Below are positions 1 through 9,529 of a stretch of 64,000 nt of DNA, piece after piece. Source of the stretch: Collinsella sp. AF02-46-1 (GTDB lineage: Bacteria; Actinomycetota; Coriobacteriia; Coriobacteriales; Coriobacteriaceae). Location of the stretch: the NCBI RefSeq assembly GCF_003465825.1, contig NZ_QSBV01000013.1:17509-81508 (forward strand). The letters run 5' to 3'. Numbering within the stretch: the stretch's first letter is position 1; each line of letters starts with the position of its first letter. The position numbers and the translations under genes were made by a program. The notes below the pieces were generated by a model that worked only from the letters and a program-made list of their open reading frames with translations, did no database searches and had not been told where the DNA came from.

Positions 1-40
1 TCGAAACAATTCTATGCAAGTTTGTTTCGTAATGAGCCGT

Positions 41-1081
41 TTAGGCGGTTTTTGCGCCCGTCCGGTTAAGAAAAGCTGCCAGATGCGTACACATCACGCA
101 ACGCGCGGGCTTGGCGCTGGCGATCGGCCCAAACAACAGACCGAGTCCCCGATGGTTATCCTTGAGCGCGGCGACCATCTGACGGGTTCGAGGCGCCTCG
201 AGCATATCACGCATGCGGGCGGAACGCTCGATTGACGACACCCCATGCGGGCTCAGACACAAATTCTCGATGCAGGCGACCAGTCCGGCAAAGTAGAACT
301 TTTGGCTTGCCAGCTTGAGCCGACCACCGCTATCTGCTTCCGAGAGTGAGTCCGCAAGCTCGTCGAGCGCTCGAGTGTCATCGGATATCCTGGCATACAT
401 GGTGGGATCAAAGGCATCTGTAAGCTTAGGTGCCGCCGCGTGGAAACAAGCGTCGCCGCAGCCGGACACGAATCGTGCCTGCGAGAGCGCATAAGCCATA
501 AACTCAACCGTACGGTACGCCTTGCCGCGCGACAGGCATGCCTCAAACAGCGGACGGCTATACATCACGCCAGAGGTCTGAGCGACTAGGCCGCCCAAAA
601 TCAACTGGGGCAGCCCAGTCACCATAGAAGACTCGTCTTCTATGGCAATAGAGGCAGCATCCAAGACGCGCGAATGACGCTCGCGATGCGCATCGTATCG
701 ATCGAGCGACACCGAGGGGAGCACAATGTCTGCCGCAGTATCGCACGCGATATCGACCATCTTGGAAAGGGCCTGCGGAGCAAACCACTCATCGGCGTTC
801 ATGGCGATGATTTGAGAGCCGCGCGAGGCATCAAAACCGGCACGAAGACAAGCGCCGCGCTTCGCGTCCTCGACGTCAATCAAATCAATATGGATGTCCC
901 TGTCGGCAGTAACTTGAAGCGAATGGCGCACACCGGGCGCAGCATCGCGGCAGACAACGACAATCTGCAAATCGTAGAGGTCTTGGTTCTGGATACTCTC
1001 GAGCGCACGCATCGCATAGCTGGGCGAACCTTCTACCACAAGGATCACCGAAAGTCGCGGATGCGAACCACGTCGAACCAA
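41..1081 (-). CDS. Family 2 glycosyltransferase-like protein
   Basis: The 346-residue product begins with a nucleotide-sugar fold typical of GT2 enzymes: a beta strand LSVILVVEG near residue 10, then a helix with ALESIQNQ and the strand LQIVVV. The AMNADEW segment near residue 95 sits where GT2 enzymes carry their DxD-type metal motif, but here only one acidic pair is seen, so activity is uncertain. The acceptor is unknown. The start is TTG with GAGAGGA upstream. It follows truA in the same direction after 160 bp that hold a promoter candidate, so it probably forms its own unit at the tail of the ribosomal gene cluster. Confidence 0.75.
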   Translation of the reverse strand: MVRRGSHPRLSVILVVEGSPSYAMRALESIQNQDLYDLQIVVVCRDAAPGVRHSLQVTADRDIHIDLIDVEDAKRGACLRAGFDASRGSQIIAMNADEWFAPQALSKMVDIACDTAADIVLPSVSLDRYDAHRERHSRVLDAASIAIEDESSMVTGLPQLILGGLVAQTSGVMYSRPLFEACLSRGKAYRTVEFMAYALSQARFVSGCGDACFHAAAPKLTDAFDPTMYARISDDTRALDELADSLSEADSGGRLKLASQKFYFAGLVACIENLCLSPHGVSSIERSARMRDMLEAPRTRQMVAALKDNHRGLGLLFGPIASAKPARCVMCTHLAAFLNRTGAKTA

Positions 1082-1205
1082 ATTATCCGTCCTCTCGACA
1101 GCAATGAATCAAACCGATGTTCATGGTACACCCCGGCAATAAAAGCAATGAGACACCGGTTGCATTGCACGCCAAGAACAGATGTTGCACACGCGCAGCC
1201 CACAG

Positions 1206-1234
1206 ATGACAGGTGTCGACGCACGACACGTCAA
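1206..1234 (-). promoter_or_regulatory. Promoter candidate for the GT2 gene
   Basis: On the minus strand TTGACG is followed after 17 bases by TGTCAT, a fair sigma-70 type arrangement. It would give a leader of roughly 120 bases before the TTG start at 1081. Sequence pattern only. Confidence 0.35.
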
Positions 1235-1242
1235 GCCCTCCC

Positions 1243-2067
1243 CTAGTCGAGCACGACAAGCTCGGCGGGATCGTAATCCACGCCCATAAACGTAAGGCCG
1301 CAGGCAGGAGCCGTGGGGCCCGCAGCGGTACGGTCGCAAGCATCGATAACCTCGCGCATCCACTCGGGTTCACGGCGATGCATGCCAATCTCGACAAGCG
1401 TGCCCACGATCGTACGGACCATCGAATGCAGAAACGCATTGCCCTCGATGGTAAACGTCAGGATGTCCTCGCCAAACGCAACCTCATGGCCAAATTCGGC
1501 ACGCATCACGCAGCGATGCGTGGGCTTGCCAACGGCCGAGGCAACCTTGCAAAAGCTTTTAAAGTCCTGCTCGCCCAGCAGCGCGGGGCAGGCAGAAGAC
1601 ATAGCCTCAACATCCAAGGGATAGCGATGCCACCACACGGCACCGCGGGACAGCACGGGGCGCGCATCGCGATCGGCAATACGGTATGTATACGTACGGG
1701 AATGCGCGTCAAAGCGTGCAGAAAAGCCTTTACGGGCCCTGTAGACCTCGTTTATGGCGATATCTTTGGGCAGGAGGGCATCCATAGCCCTCAGCCACCT
1801 ACGGCGCGTACAAGCGAGCTCAGCGTCCGTTACGGGCACGCTGATGTACTGAGCCACGGCATGCACGCCGGCATCGGTACGCCCCGCGCACGTCAGATCG
1901 ATCGGGCGGCGAAGCAGCGTCTCGATGGCTCGACGTAGCTCACCCGCAACCGTCGTCTGTCCCGGCTGCTCGGCAAATCCGCTATACGACGAGCCATCAT
2001 AGGCCACGCGAAATACGAGCGTGGCGTCAAGCTCGGAAATCGAATTGAAATCAGACGGCGCAGTCAT
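1243..2067 (-). CDS. truA: tRNA pseudouridine synthase A
   Basis: TruA converts uridines 38-40 in the anticodon arm of tRNAs to pseudouridine. The 274-residue length fits the family and the signature AGRTDAGVHA carries the catalytic aspartate (Asp65). I chose the ATG at 2067, preceded by GGGAG at good spacing, over an in-frame TTG 15 bases upstream. The gene lies only 35 bases beyond the terminator that closes the rplQ transcript and no separate promoter is evident, so it is probably expressed by read-through of the ribosomal operon, as truA commonly follows rplQ. Confidence 0.95.
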   Translation of the reverse strand: MTAPSDFNSISELDATLVFRVAYDGSSYSGFAEQPGQTTVAGELRRAIETLLRRPIDLTCAGRTDAGVHAVAQYISVPVTDAELACTRRRWLRAMDALLPKDIAINEVYRARKGFSARFDAHSRTYTYRIADRDARPVLSRGAVWWHRYPLDVEAMSSACPALLGEQDFKSFCKVASAVGKPTHRCVMRAEFGHEVAFGEDILTFTIEGNAFLHSMVRTIVGTLVEIGMHRREPEWMREVIDACDRTAAGPTAPACGLTFMGVDYDPAELVVLD

Positions 2068-2102
2068 GGGCGCTCCCAACAAACAAGCAACGGTATCGCG
2101 AC

Positions 2103-2133
2103 AAAAAAAGAGGGGTACGCGAACGTACCCCTC
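2103..2133 (-). terminator. Rho-independent terminator after rplQ
   Basis: On the minus strand a perfect 10-bp stem GAGGGGTACG/CGTACCCCTC closes a TTCG tetraloop and is followed by seven T residues. This is a textbook intrinsic terminator and ends the rplE-to-rplQ transcript. Confidence 0.95.
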
Positions 2134-2159
2134 GAATATAGCCTATGCAGACGGAATGT

Positions 2160-2627
2160 CTACTCAGCGGTCTCCTCGGCAGCAGTCTCCTCGACAGCCT
2201 CGACCTTCTTGGGAGCAGCGGCCTTCTTGGGGGCCGGAGCAGCCTTCTTGGCCTTAGGCGTGCAAGGCTCGGTGACGAGCTCCATGATAACGATGGGAGC
2301 GTTATCGCCCTTACGATTACCGAGCTTCATGATGCGGGTGTAACCGCCGTTGCGGTCCTGCCACATGCCCTGAGCAGCCTTGTCGAAGATCTCGGCAACG
2401 AGCTGCTTATCGCCGAGCTTGGCGATAGCCAGACGACGAGAGTGCAGGTCGCCCTTCTTGGCCCAGGTGATGATCGGATCGACGACCGAACGCAGCGCCT
2501 TAGCGCGGGTCTCGGTGGTCTTGATGCGGTCGTTCTCGAAGAGGGCCTTAGCAAGGCTCTTCTTCATGGCCTTGGTGTGGCTCGCATCGGTGCCGAGCTT
2601 CAGGCCCTTCTTAACGTTGTGACGCAT
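2160..2627 (-). CDS. rplQ: 50S ribosomal protein L17
   Basis: The first 115 or so residues match L17 (starts MRHNVKKGLKLGTDASHTKA), which sits near the peptide exit tunnel. The total of 155 residues includes a low-complexity Ala/Lys/Glu tail of about 40 residues after residue 115, an extension common in actinobacterial ribosomal proteins. It is the last ribosomal gene of the unit, 30 bases after rpoA and directly before the strong terminator. Confidence 0.97.
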   Translation of the reverse strand: MRHNVKKGLKLGTDASHTKAMKKSLAKALFENDRIKTTETRAKALRSVVDPIITWAKKGDLHSRRLAIAKLGDKQLVAEIFDKAAQGMWQDRNGGYTRIMKLGNRKGDNAPIVIMELVTEPCTPKAKKAAPAPKKAAAPKKVEAVEETAAEETAE

Positions 2628-2657
2628 GGTCTAGTTTCTCCTCAAATATGCGAAGCA

Positions 2658-3599
2658 TTAAGCCTTCAGGCTCAGGCCCATGGACTCAAGCTTGTCCTTC
2701 ACTTCCTCGATCGACTTAACACCGAAGTTACGGATGTTGAGCAGATCGTTCTCCGAGAACTCAACGAGCTGACGGACCGAGTGAATGCTGGCGCGCTTAA
2801 GGCAGTTGTAGGAACGGACGGAAAGGTCCAGATCCTCGATCTGCTTGTCCAGCTCGGCGTTGTCGTTGGTGACCTCGGGAGCGAAGATCGAAGCCTCCTC
2901 CTCGACCTCGGGGGTCTCGGCAAGGTTCATAAAGGCGGCCATATGCTGGTTGATGATATTGGCAGCCTGGACCACGGCGTCGCGCGGGGCGATGGAGCCG
3001 TTGGTCTCGATCTCGAGGACAAGGCGGTCGTAGTCGGTGTGCTGACCGACACGGCAAGCCTCAACGAGCTTGGCGCAACGGGAAACCGGCGAGTACAGCG
3101 AGTCGACGTGGATCACACCGATGGGATCGTTGTCGCGCTTGTTGGCCTCGCCAGAAACATAGCCGCGGCCATAGCCGATGCGCATGCTCATGGTGAGATG
3201 GCCACCCTCGGTGAGCGTAGCGATGTGCTGCTCGGGGTTGACCAGCTCAAACTCGGACGGAATAAAGAAGTCCGCACCGGTGACCTCGCAGGGGCCGTCA
3301 ACCGAGATGGTGGCGGTCGCCTCGTCGGTCGTGCCGAGAGCCCTGAAGACAAGACCCTTGACATTCAGGACGATGTCGGTGACATCCTCGACCATGTTAG
3401 GGATGGTCATGAACTCGTGCTGCGCACCATCGATCTGAATAGCCTCGACGGCGGCACCCTCGAGCGAGGACAGAAGAACGCGACGAAGGGAGTTACCCAG
3501 CGTATCGCCGTAACCACGCTCGAGCGGCTCGACGGAGACACGAGCAGACGTCTCGTTGATCTCTTCGACCTGAACCTGAGGCCTAATGAATTCTGACAT
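2658..3599 (-). CDS. rpoA: RNA polymerase alpha subunit
   Basis: Alpha dimerises to nucleate RNA polymerase assembly; its C-terminal domain binds UP elements and activators. The 313-residue protein shows the N-terminal dimerisation region (ERGYGDTLGNSLRRVLLSS near residue 28) and, after an acidic linker near residues 225-240, the C-terminal helix-hairpin-helix domain (SIHSVRQLVEFSENDLLNIRNFG). It lies between rpsD and rplQ, the usual alpha-operon order. Confidence 0.98.
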   Translation of the reverse strand: MSEFIRPQVQVEEINETSARVSVEPLERGYGDTLGNSLRRVLLSSLEGAAVEAIQIDGAQHEFMTIPNMVEDVTDIVLNVKGLVFRALGTTDEATATISVDGPCEVTGADFFIPSEFELVNPEQHIATLTEGGHLTMSMRIGYGRGYVSGEANKRDNDPIGVIHVDSLYSPVSRCAKLVEACRVGQHTDYDRLVLEIETNGSIAPRDAVVQAANIINQHMAAFMNLAETPEVEEEASIFAPEVTNDNAELDKQIEDLDLSVRSYNCLKRASIHSVRQLVEFSENDLLNIRNFGVKSIEEVKDKLESMGLSLKA

Positions 3600-3631
3600 G
3601 TATTACCTCCAGCCTCAGCAGCCCGGATGGA

Positions 3632-4228
3632 CTACTTAGAGTAGAGCTCGACGATGAGCTGCTCGTTGATATCACCGCTGATCTGCTCACGCGTCGGCAG
3701 AGCGAGCACGTTACCAGACAGCTTCTCGATATCGACCTCGAGCCAGCCAGGGACCTCAAAGCGCTCGGAGGAAATCAGGGCCTCCTTGATGGGGAGGAGG
3801 TCACGGAACTTCTCGCCGACAGCGACGACGTCGCCGGCCTTGACGCGGTAGGACGGGATGTCCACGCGCTTGCCGTTCACGGTGAAGTGACCGTGACGGA
3901 CGGACTGACGAGCCTCTTTGCGGGTACGGGCGAAGCCAAGACGGAAGACGACGTTGTCGAGGCGAGACTCAAGGATGATCATGAGGTTCTCACCGGTGAC
4001 GCCGTTCATCTTGCGGGCCTTGTTGAAGTAGCCGTGGAACTGCTTCTCCAGAACGCCATAGATGAACTTGACCTTCTGCTTCTCGCGCAGCTGCATGCCG
4101 TACTCAGATTCCTTGCGACGGCGCTTGGGCTGACGGATAGATTCCTTCTTGCTGCTGTAACCGAGCTCAGCGGGATCGATCCCGAGCTGACGGCAGCGCT
4201 TAAGAACAGGAGTCCTGTCGATTGCCAT
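3632..4228 (-). CDS. rpsD: 30S ribosomal protein S4
   Basis: S4 is a primary 16S rRNA binder and in several bacteria a translational autoregulator of the alpha operon. The 198-residue protein has the S4 RNA-binding domain near residues 90-150 (RLDNVVFRLGFARTRKEARQ, then HGHFTVNGKRVDIPSY). The N-terminus lacks the CxxC zinc site of some S4 proteins. It lies 19 bases after rpsK and 32 before rpoA. Confidence 0.97.
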   Translation of the reverse strand: MAIDRTPVLKRCRQLGIDPAELGYSSKKESIRQPKRRRKESEYGMQLREKQKVKFIYGVLEKQFHGYFNKARKMNGVTGENLMIILESRLDNVVFRLGFARTRKEARQSVRHGHFTVNGKRVDIPSYRVKAGDVVAVGEKFRDLLPIKEALISSERFEVPGWLEVDIEKLSGNVLALPTREQISGDINEQLIVELYSK

Positions 4229-4247
4229 ATTGATACGATCCTTTCAG

Positions 4248-4652
4248 TTACACGCGGCGACGCTTCTTGGGGCGGCAGCCGTTGTGCGGAATGGGGGTCT
4301 TGTCCTGGATGCTCGAGACCTCGAGGCCAGCAGCCTGGAGGGAGCGGATGGCGGTCTCACGACCGGAGCCGGGGCCCTTGACGAAGACGGAAACCTTCTT
4401 CATGCCGTGCTCCATGGCCTGCTTGGCAGCAGCCTCGGCAGCCATCTGGGCAGCGAACGGCGTGGACTTACGGGAGCCCTTGAAGCCCACCTGGCCAGCC
4501 GACTTCCAGGAAATGACGTTGCCCTGGGGATCGGTGATCGAAACGATCGTGTTGTTGAACGTAGAACGAATGTGAGCCTGGCCCACGGAAATGTTCTTAC
4601 GGTCCGCGCGCTTCAGACGGGCAGCGCGAACGTTCTTCTTAGCAGTAGCCAT
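4248..4652 (-). CDS. rpsK: 30S ribosomal protein S11
   Basis: S11 forms part of the platform of the small subunit at the E site. The 134-residue sequence carries the family signature segments [19 protein letters not shown] and, at the C-terminus, [16 protein letters not shown]. It sits 14 bases after rpsM in the alpha-operon order rpsM-rpsK-rpsD-rpoA. Confidence 0.98.
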   Translation of the reverse strand: MATAKKNVRAARLKRADRKNISVGQAHIRSTFNNTIVSITDPQGNVISWKSAGQVGFKGSRKSTPFAAQMAAEAAAKQAMEHGMKKVSVFVKGPGSGRETAIRSLQAAGLEVSSIQDKTPIPHNGCRPKKRRRV

Positions 4653-4666
4653 CTATCTAGCGCTCC

Positions 4667-5041
4667 TTATTTCTTCTTCTTAGCACCGATCTGACGCTTC
4701 GGGCCCTTGCGGGTACGAGCGTTAGTGTGGGTGCGCTGGCCGCGGACCGGGAGGCCCTTGCGGTGACGAAGGCCGCGGTTGCAGCCGATGTCCATAAGGC
4801 GCTTGACGTTCTGGTTGCGCTCACGGCGGAGGTCGCCCTCAACCATGATCTGGTTCTTATCGATATAATCGCGGATGGCGTTAACCTCATCCTCGGTGAG
4901 GTCCTTAACGCGCGTATCCACGTTAACGTTGCACTCGACGCAGATCTTCGTCGCAGTGGTGCGGCCGATGCCGTAAATGTAGGTCAGACCGATCTCAACG
5001 CGCTTCTCACGCGGGAGGTCGACACCATTAATACGGGCCAA
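4667..5041 (-). CDS. rpsM: 30S ribosomal protein S13
   Basis: S13 bridges the head of the small subunit to the large subunit and contacts P-site tRNA. The 124-residue protein opens with [20 protein letters not shown] and ends in a basic tail ([22 protein letters not shown] region) that reaches the P site. It follows rpmJ by 14 bases. Confidence 0.98.
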   Translation of the reverse strand: MARINGVDLPREKRVEIGLTYIYGIGRTTATKICVECNVNVDTRVKDLTEDEVNAIRDYIDKNQIMVEGDLRRERNQNVKRLMDIGCNRGLRHRKGLPVRGQRTHTNARTRKGPKRQIGAKKKK

Positions 5042-5055
5042 CGTAGTCTCCTCTC

Positions 5056-5169
5056 TTAACCCTGACGCTGCTTATGACGGGGGTTCTCGCAAATAACGAG
5101 GACCTTGCCATGGCGCCTAATGATTTTGCACTTATCGCACATCTTCTTGACCGAAGGACGTACCTTCAT
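5056..5169 (-). CDS. rpmJ: 50S ribosomal protein L36
   Basis: A 37-residue protein reads [20 protein letters not shown] at its start. Its zinc ligands are C11, C14 and C27 with H32, the zinc-binding form of L36. The usual 37-residue length, the GAAAGGAAG Shine-Dalgarno region upstream and the place between infA and rpsM all support it. It is too short for routine gene callers. Confidence 0.97.
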   Translation of the reverse strand: MKVRPSVKKMCDKCKIIRRHGKVLVICENPRHKQRQG

Positions 5170-5319
5170 CGTTCTTCCTTTCGGTAGCGCTCAAACTACT
5201 TCCCTACTATCTACTCGCCCAGCCGCAGGCGTTTAAAACTATGGCTGGTCTTCACACACAATCCGACCGTAGGTTGAGCTAAGCCTGCAGTCGGAAATGG
5301 AGTGCGTGTATGCGTGCCG
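5170..5319 (-). other. infA-rpmJ spacer with two hairpins
   Basis: This 150-base spacer holds no gene. On the minus strand it contains one stem CCGAC/GTCGG enclosing a shorter AGG/CCT stem and a second CCAGCC/GGCTGG stem. Neither is followed by a T run, so they look like structured mRNA between infA and rpmJ rather than a terminator. Confidence 0.4.
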
Positions 5320-5544
5320 CTATTTGTAGCGATAGGTGATGCGGCCGCGGGTCAGGTCGTACGGGGAAAGCTCCACGACAACCCTGTCACCGGGGAGAAT
5401 ACGGATGTAATTCATTCGGATCTTGCCAGAAATGTTGCACAGAACCGAATGACCGTTCTCGAGCTCGACCTTAAACATGGCGTTGGGCAGCGGTTCCTTT
5501 ACCGTACCCTCGAGCTCAATTGCGTCTTCCTTCTTCACAAGCAA
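5320..5544 (-). CDS. infA: Translation initiation factor IF-1
   Basis: IF-1 occupies the A site during initiation. The 74-residue protein has the OB-fold pattern ([38 protein letters not shown]) and ends RGRITYRYK as in the family. It lies between map and rpmJ, its common place in Gram-positive genomes, with a possible own promoter immediately upstream. Confidence 0.98.
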   Translation of the reverse strand: MLVKKEDAIELEGTVKEPLPNAMFKVELENGHSVLCNISGKIRMNYIRILPGDRVVVELSPYDLTRGRITYRYK

Positions 5545-5577
5545 TCATCTTTCTCTAGAAAACGACAGCGATTGAGT

Positions 5578-5583
5578 ATTCTA
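5578..5583 (-). promoter_or_regulatory. Possible -10 element of an infA promoter
   Basis: TAGAAT on the minus strand lies in the 98-base map-infA gap and would place transcription start about 25 bases before infA. No convincing -35 was found (TTACGA at 17 bases matches only half), so this is weak. Confidence 0.3.
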
Positions 5584-5642
5584 CAACACGTATGCACGCA
5601 TCGTAATAACTTCGTAATGGCTCCACAACTAAATGAAACTTG

Positions 5643-6431
5643 TTACATTTCTCCGCCTTGGAGCGAACACCAAGCACCTTGCGCGTCGGTGGTGAGAATC
5701 ACCGGACCGTCATTGGTAATGGCGACGGTGTTCTCGTAGTGCGCGGCGGGCAGGTGGTCGTTGGTCGTAACAATCCAACCGTCGGAGCCCGTGCTCACAT
5801 GGTTGGAACCCATCGTAACCATCGGCTCGATGGCAATGACCATGCCAGCCTGGAGGCGAACGCCCCTCCCCTTCTTTCCATAGTTAGGAACGTTGGGGTC
5901 CTCGTGCATCACGCGGCCAATGCCATGGCCCACATAGTCGCGAAGCACGCCGTAACCGTGAGACTCAGCGAGGGACTGAACGGCATAACCGACGTCCCCG
6001 ATATGGTTACCGGGAACAGCCTGCTCGATGGCAGCCTTAAGGCAATCGCGCGTAACCTCGCACAGGGCCTTGGCCTCGGGCGTGGGTGTGCCGACAAAAA
6101 ACGTCCAAGCGTTATCGCCGACCCAACCGTCGACAACGGCTCCCGTATCGATGGAAATGATATCGCCATCGCGCAGGATCATGTCGGGGTTGGGAATGCC
6201 GTGGACCACGGCATCGTTAATCGATGCGCAAATGGTACCGGGAAACCCGCCGTAACCCTTAAAGGCCGGGGTGCCGCCATGCATACGGATAATCTGCTCC
6301 GCGAGCTGATCGAGCTCAAAGGTCGAAACACCAGGGCGCACCATGGCTCCAACGTGGCGGAGCGCCATCTTAGATAGCGCTCCTGCCTTCTTCATCTGCT
6401 CGATTTGCGTTGCAGACTTAATCTTGATCAT
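5643..6431 (-). CDS. map: Type I methionine aminopeptidase
   Basis: Removes the N-terminal methionine from nascent proteins. The 262-residue enzyme shows the five metal ligands of the family: two aspartates in SIDTGAVVDGWVGDNAW, the histidine in YVGHGIGR, and glutamates in IAIEPM and HYENTVAIT. The ATG overlaps the stop codon of adk by 4 bases (ATGA), which implies translational coupling. The order secY-adk-map-infA is the classic spc-alpha junction of Gram-positive bacteria. Confidence 0.97.
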   Translation of the reverse strand: MIKIKSATQIEQMKKAGALSKMALRHVGAMVRPGVSTFELDQLAEQIIRMHGGTPAFKGYGGFPGTICASINDAVVHGIPNPDMILRDGDIISIDTGAVVDGWVGDNAWTFFVGTPTPEAKALCEVTRDCLKAAIEQAVPGNHIGDVGYAVQSLAESHGYGVLRDYVGHGIGRVMHEDPNVPNYGKKGRGVRLQAGMVIAIEPMVTMGSNHVSTGSDGWIVTTNDHLPAAHYENTVAITNDGPVILTTDAQGAWCSLQGGEM

Positions 6432-7054
6432 AGACCGAGAGCCTCTTTGACATCCCCGTACACGGTCTCGCGAGCCTGGTCACCGTTGACCGACTTGAGC
6501 AGACCCTGGCCACGATAGTAGTCGACGAGCGGGCTCGTGGACTTCTCGTAGACGTCGAGACGGTTCTTGATGGTCTCGGGCTTGTCGTCGTCGCGCTGAT
6601 ACATCTCGCCACCGCACTTGGGACAGGTAGCATCGGCAGCAGTGCCGGTGTAACCGCAGGCGCGGCAGGTGCGACGCGAAGACAGACGATCGATAATGAC
6701 CTCGGGGGCCACATCGACCAGAAGGGCGCAATCGATCTCGCGACCCATGGCGGAGAGCTCGGAATCGAGCGTCACAGCCTGGGCGGTGTTGCGCGGGAAG
6801 CCGTCGAGAATGAAGCCCTGCTGGGCGTCATCGGCGGCAAGGCGCTCCTTGACAAGGTCGATCACGAGCTGGTCGGGAACGAGCTCGCCAGCGTCCATGT
6901 ACTTCTTAGCCTGAATACCAAGCTCGGTGCCGCCCTTGACGGCAGCACGCAGCAGGTCGCCCGTGGAAATGTGGGCGACGCCAAACTCGGCGACGAGCTC
7001 CTGTGCGACGGTGCCCTTACCGGCACCCGGAGCTCCGAGCAATACGAGGTTCAT
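6428..7054 (-). CDS. adk: Adenylate kinase
   Basis: Catalyses ATP + AMP = 2 ADP. The protein (208 residues from the ATG at 7054) starts MNLVLLGAPGAGKGT with the P-loop at residues 7-15. The LID domain carries four cysteines in two CxxC pairs (CRACG and CPKCG), so it is the zinc-binding form. I preferred ATG 7054, with AGAGGAGG upstream, over a TTG six bases before. It overlaps map by 4 bases. Confidence 0.97.
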   Translation of the reverse strand: MNLVLLGAPGAGKGTVAQELVAEFGVAHISTGDLLRAAVKGGTELGIQAKKYMDAGELVPDQLVIDLVKERLAADDAQQGFILDGFPRNTAQAVTLDSELSAMGREIDCALLVDVAPEVIIDRLSSRRTCRACGYTGTAADATCPKCGGEMYQRDDDKPETIKNRLDVYEKSTSPLVDYYRGQGLLKSVNGDQARETVYGDVKEALGL

Positions 7055-7072
7055 GAGCAATCCTCCTCTAGC

Positions 7073-8359
7073 CTATTTAAAGAATCCATCGTAATCATAC
7101 ATCTTGATCTGGCCTTCGAGCTTATCGACCGTGTCGAGCACGACGCCGACCATGATGAGGATGGACGTGCCGCCAAATGCCTGGATCAGATGGTTACCCG
7201 TGAAGGAGAAGATGATCGAAGGCACGATGGCGATGAGCGCCAAAAAGACAGCGCTGGGAAGCGTAATCTTGTTGAGCGCGTTCTTGATGTAGGCCGCGGT
7301 AGCCCTACCCGGACGCACGCCCGGAATAAAGCCGCCCTGCTTCTTAAGGTTATCGGCCGTGTCATCGGGGTTGAACACCATGGAGGTGTAGAAGTACGCG
7401 AAGAACACGATGAGGACAACGTTAAGCACCCAGTTGAGCCAACCGGTCGAAAGCGCAGAGGCAACTGCCTGAATCCAGCCGATGCCGGGGAAGAACACGG
7501 CAATCTGAGCCGGGAAGTACAGCAGCGCCGAAGCGAAGATGATCGGCACGACACCCGCGGTGTTGACCTTGATGGGCAGGTAGGTGGTCTGGCCACCCAT
7601 CATGCGACGGCCCACGACGCGTTTGGCGTAAGAGACCGGGATGCGGCGCTGGCCGCGCTCAAGGAAAACAATCAGCGGGATAACCAGCAGGATGATGGCG
7701 CAGATGATCACCATGGTGATGATGCCACCGGCATTGCCCTCGGTGCTGGAGAAGATCGCCTGCGGCAGACCGGCCATGATGTTCGCAAAGATGATCAGCG
7801 ACATGCCATTGCCGATACCGCGCTGGGTGATGAGCTCACCAATCCACATGATCAGCATAGCGCCTGCGGTGAGCGTACCGACGATCATGAGGTCGAAGAT
7901 GATCTCGGGAGCGCCGGCGCCATTGAAGCTGATGCCGAAGCTCTTAAAGAGGAAGAGGTAACCCACGGAGTTGAGGATTGCCAGAGCCAGGGTGAGGTAA
8001 CGCGAATACTGCGTAATCTTGGTCTGACCGACCTCGCCCTCGCGGGCAAGCTCATGCAGGGAAGGCACGACGGCCTGGAGCATCTGGAGGATGATCGAGC
8101 TGGTGATGTAAGGCATGATGCCCAGCGAAAACACCGACACATAGCTCAACGCGCCGCCAGAGAAAAGATTCAGGAGGGCCATAGCACCTGCGGCGACCGA
8201 ATTGTTATCGGTCGAGAAAAGGCCCAGCATCCCCTGGAAGGGAATGCCGGGCACAGGAACGTGCGCACCAATGCGGTACACGACGAGCATAGCTATGGTA
8301 AAAAGAATCTTTTCGCGCAATTCTTTGATGCGGAAAGCATTCTTAAGACCATTTAGCAC
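7073..8359 (-). CDS. secY: Preprotein translocase subunit SecY
   Basis: Forms the protein-conducting channel in the cytoplasmic membrane. The 428 residues contain about ten hydrophobic segments. Family hallmarks include [15 protein letters not shown] membrane helices, [18 protein letters not shown] and the cytoplasmic loop [16 protein letters not shown]. The start is GTG at 8359 and overlaps the last codons of rplO by 7 bases, with GGAAAGG inside rplO as ribosome-binding site, so its translation is coupled to rplO. Confidence 0.98.
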   Translation of the reverse strand: MLNGLKNAFRIKELREKILFTIAMLVVYRIGAHVPVPGIPFQGMLGLFSTDNNSVAAGAMALLNLFSGGALSYVSVFSLGIMPYITSSIILQMLQAVVPSLHELAREGEVGQTKITQYSRYLTLALAILNSVGYLFLFKSFGISFNGAGAPEIIFDLMIVGTLTAGAMLIMWIGELITQRGIGNGMSLIIFANIMAGLPQAIFSSTEGNAGGIITMVIICAIILLVIPLIVFLERGQRRIPVSYAKRVVGRRMMGGQTTYLPIKVNTAGVVPIIFASALLYFPAQIAVFFPGIGWIQAVASALSTGWLNWVLNVVLIVFFAYFYTSMVFNPDDTADNLKKQGGFIPGVRPGRATAAYIKNALNKITLPSAVFLALIAIVPSIIFSFTGNHLIQAFGGTSILIMVGVVLDTVDKLEGQIKMYDYDGFFK

Positions 8360-8802
8360 GGCAGCTCGACCTTTCCGCCAGCGGCCTCGATCTTGGCCTG
8401 CGCAGAAGCGCTGACCTTGTCGACCTTGACCGTGAACTTCTTGGTGAGCTCACCATTGCCGAGCACCTTGACGGGCTCGAACTCGCTCTTGGTGATGCGA
8501 GCGGCCTTAAGAGCGGCACCGTCGATTACAGCGCCGTCCTCGAACTTACGCTCGAGACGCTCAACGTTAACAGCGGTGTACTCGATACGACGGGGGTTGC
8601 GGAAGCCCGGAAGCTTGGGCAGGCGCATAGCCAGCGGAGTCTGGCCACCCTCGAAGCCGGCACCCTTGGTGCCACCAGAGCGGGAACCCTGGCCCTTCTG
8701 GCCGCGGCCAGAAGTGGTGCCGTGACCCGAAGAATTGCCACGGCCGACGCGCTTACGGTTCTTGGTGGAACCGGGCGCGGGAGTAAGATCGTGAAGCTGC
8801 AT
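8353..8802 (-). CDS. rplO: 50S ribosomal protein L15
   Basis: L15 is a late-assembly protein of the large subunit. The 149-residue protein has the glycine-rich basic N-terminal arm ([20 protein letters not shown]) and a C-terminal [17 protein letters not shown] globular part. It overlaps secY at its 3' end and follows rpmD by 3 bases. Confidence 0.98.
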   Translation of the reverse strand: MQLHDLTPAPGSTKNRKRVGRGNSSGHGTTSGRGQKGQGSRSGGTKGAGFEGGQTPLAMRLPKLPGFRNPRRIEYTAVNVERLERKFEDGAVIDGAALKAARITKSEFEPVKVLGNGELTKKFTVKVDKVSASAQAKIEAAGGKVELPC

Positions 8803-8805
8803 TTG

Positions 8806-8988
8806 CTACTCCTCTACAATCTCGACAAGGTGCTTGACCTTGAAGATCATGCCGCGGACGGACTCGTTGTCAGCAATCTCGCGAACCTCGCGGATCCTGT
8901 GGAGACCGAGGGCACGGACAGTACGGACCTGGTCCTGCTTGCAACCGTTGGTGCTGCGGACCTGCTTGATCTTGATGGTGTCAGCCAT
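8806..8988 (-). CDS. rpmD: 50S ribosomal protein L30
   Basis: A 60-residue protein with the L30 pattern IKIKQVRSTNGCKQDQVRTV followed by ALGLHRIREVREIADNESV. Length and location between rpsE (2 bases upstream) and rplO fit the family. Confidence 0.97.
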   Translation of the reverse strand: MADTIKIKQVRSTNGCKQDQVRTVRALGLHRIREVREIADNESVRGMIFKVKHLVEIVEE

Positions 8989-8990
8989 GC

Positions 8991-9515
8991 TTAGTTCTCC
9001 TTACCGACGAACATCTCGGAGACCGTCAGGCCACGGCGAGCCGCGACGTCCTCAGGGCTGGAGAGCTCCTTGAGGCCCTCGACGGCAGCCTTGATGATGT
9101 TGAGGCCGTTGTCGGTACCGAGGGACTTGGACAGGACGTTCTTGATGCCAGCAAGCTCAAAGAGGGGACGCACAGCGCCGCCGGCGATAACGCCGGTACC
9201 CTCGACAGCGGGCTTGATGATGATGCGGCCGGCACCAAAGTGGCCGAGAACCTCGTGCGGGATGGTGCCCTGCTCGGTCACCGGCACGTGGAACATGTTC
9301 TTCTTGGCATCGAGAGACGCCTTGGAGATGGCCAGGGGCACCTCAGCGGACTTGCCCATGCCAACGCCGACGTTACCCTTGCCGTCGCCAACGACGACGA
9401 GAGCGACGAGGCTCATGCGACGACCACCCTTGACGGTCTTCGACACGCGGTTGATGTAAACGACGCGCTCCTCGAACTCGGAGGCCTCGCGCTGCTGCTT
9501 CTGATTACGAGCCAT
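8991..9515 (-). CDS. rpsE: 30S ribosomal protein S5
   Basis: S5 helps maintain decoding accuracy and mRNA helicase activity at the entry channel. The 174-residue protein has the double-stranded-RNA-like domain ([19 protein letters not shown]) and the C-terminal [20 protein letters not shown] segment. It follows rplR by 14 bases. Confidence 0.98.
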   Translation of the reverse strand: MARNQKQQREASEFEERVVYINRVSKTVKGGRRMSLVALVVVGDGKGNVGVGMGKSAEVPLAISKASLDAKKNMFHVPVTEQGTIPHEVLGHFGAGRIIIKPAVEGTGVIAGGAVRPLFELAGIKNVLSKSLGTDNGLNIIKAAVEGLKELSSPEDVAARRGLTVSEMFVGKEN

Positions 9516-9529
9516 GTGCTACATACCTC

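Noticed and set aside
2145..3596. A plus-strand open frame opposite rplQ and rpoA
   Set aside because: It is antisense to essential genes with certain assignments and has a repetitive Leu/Gly/Asp composition without domain content.
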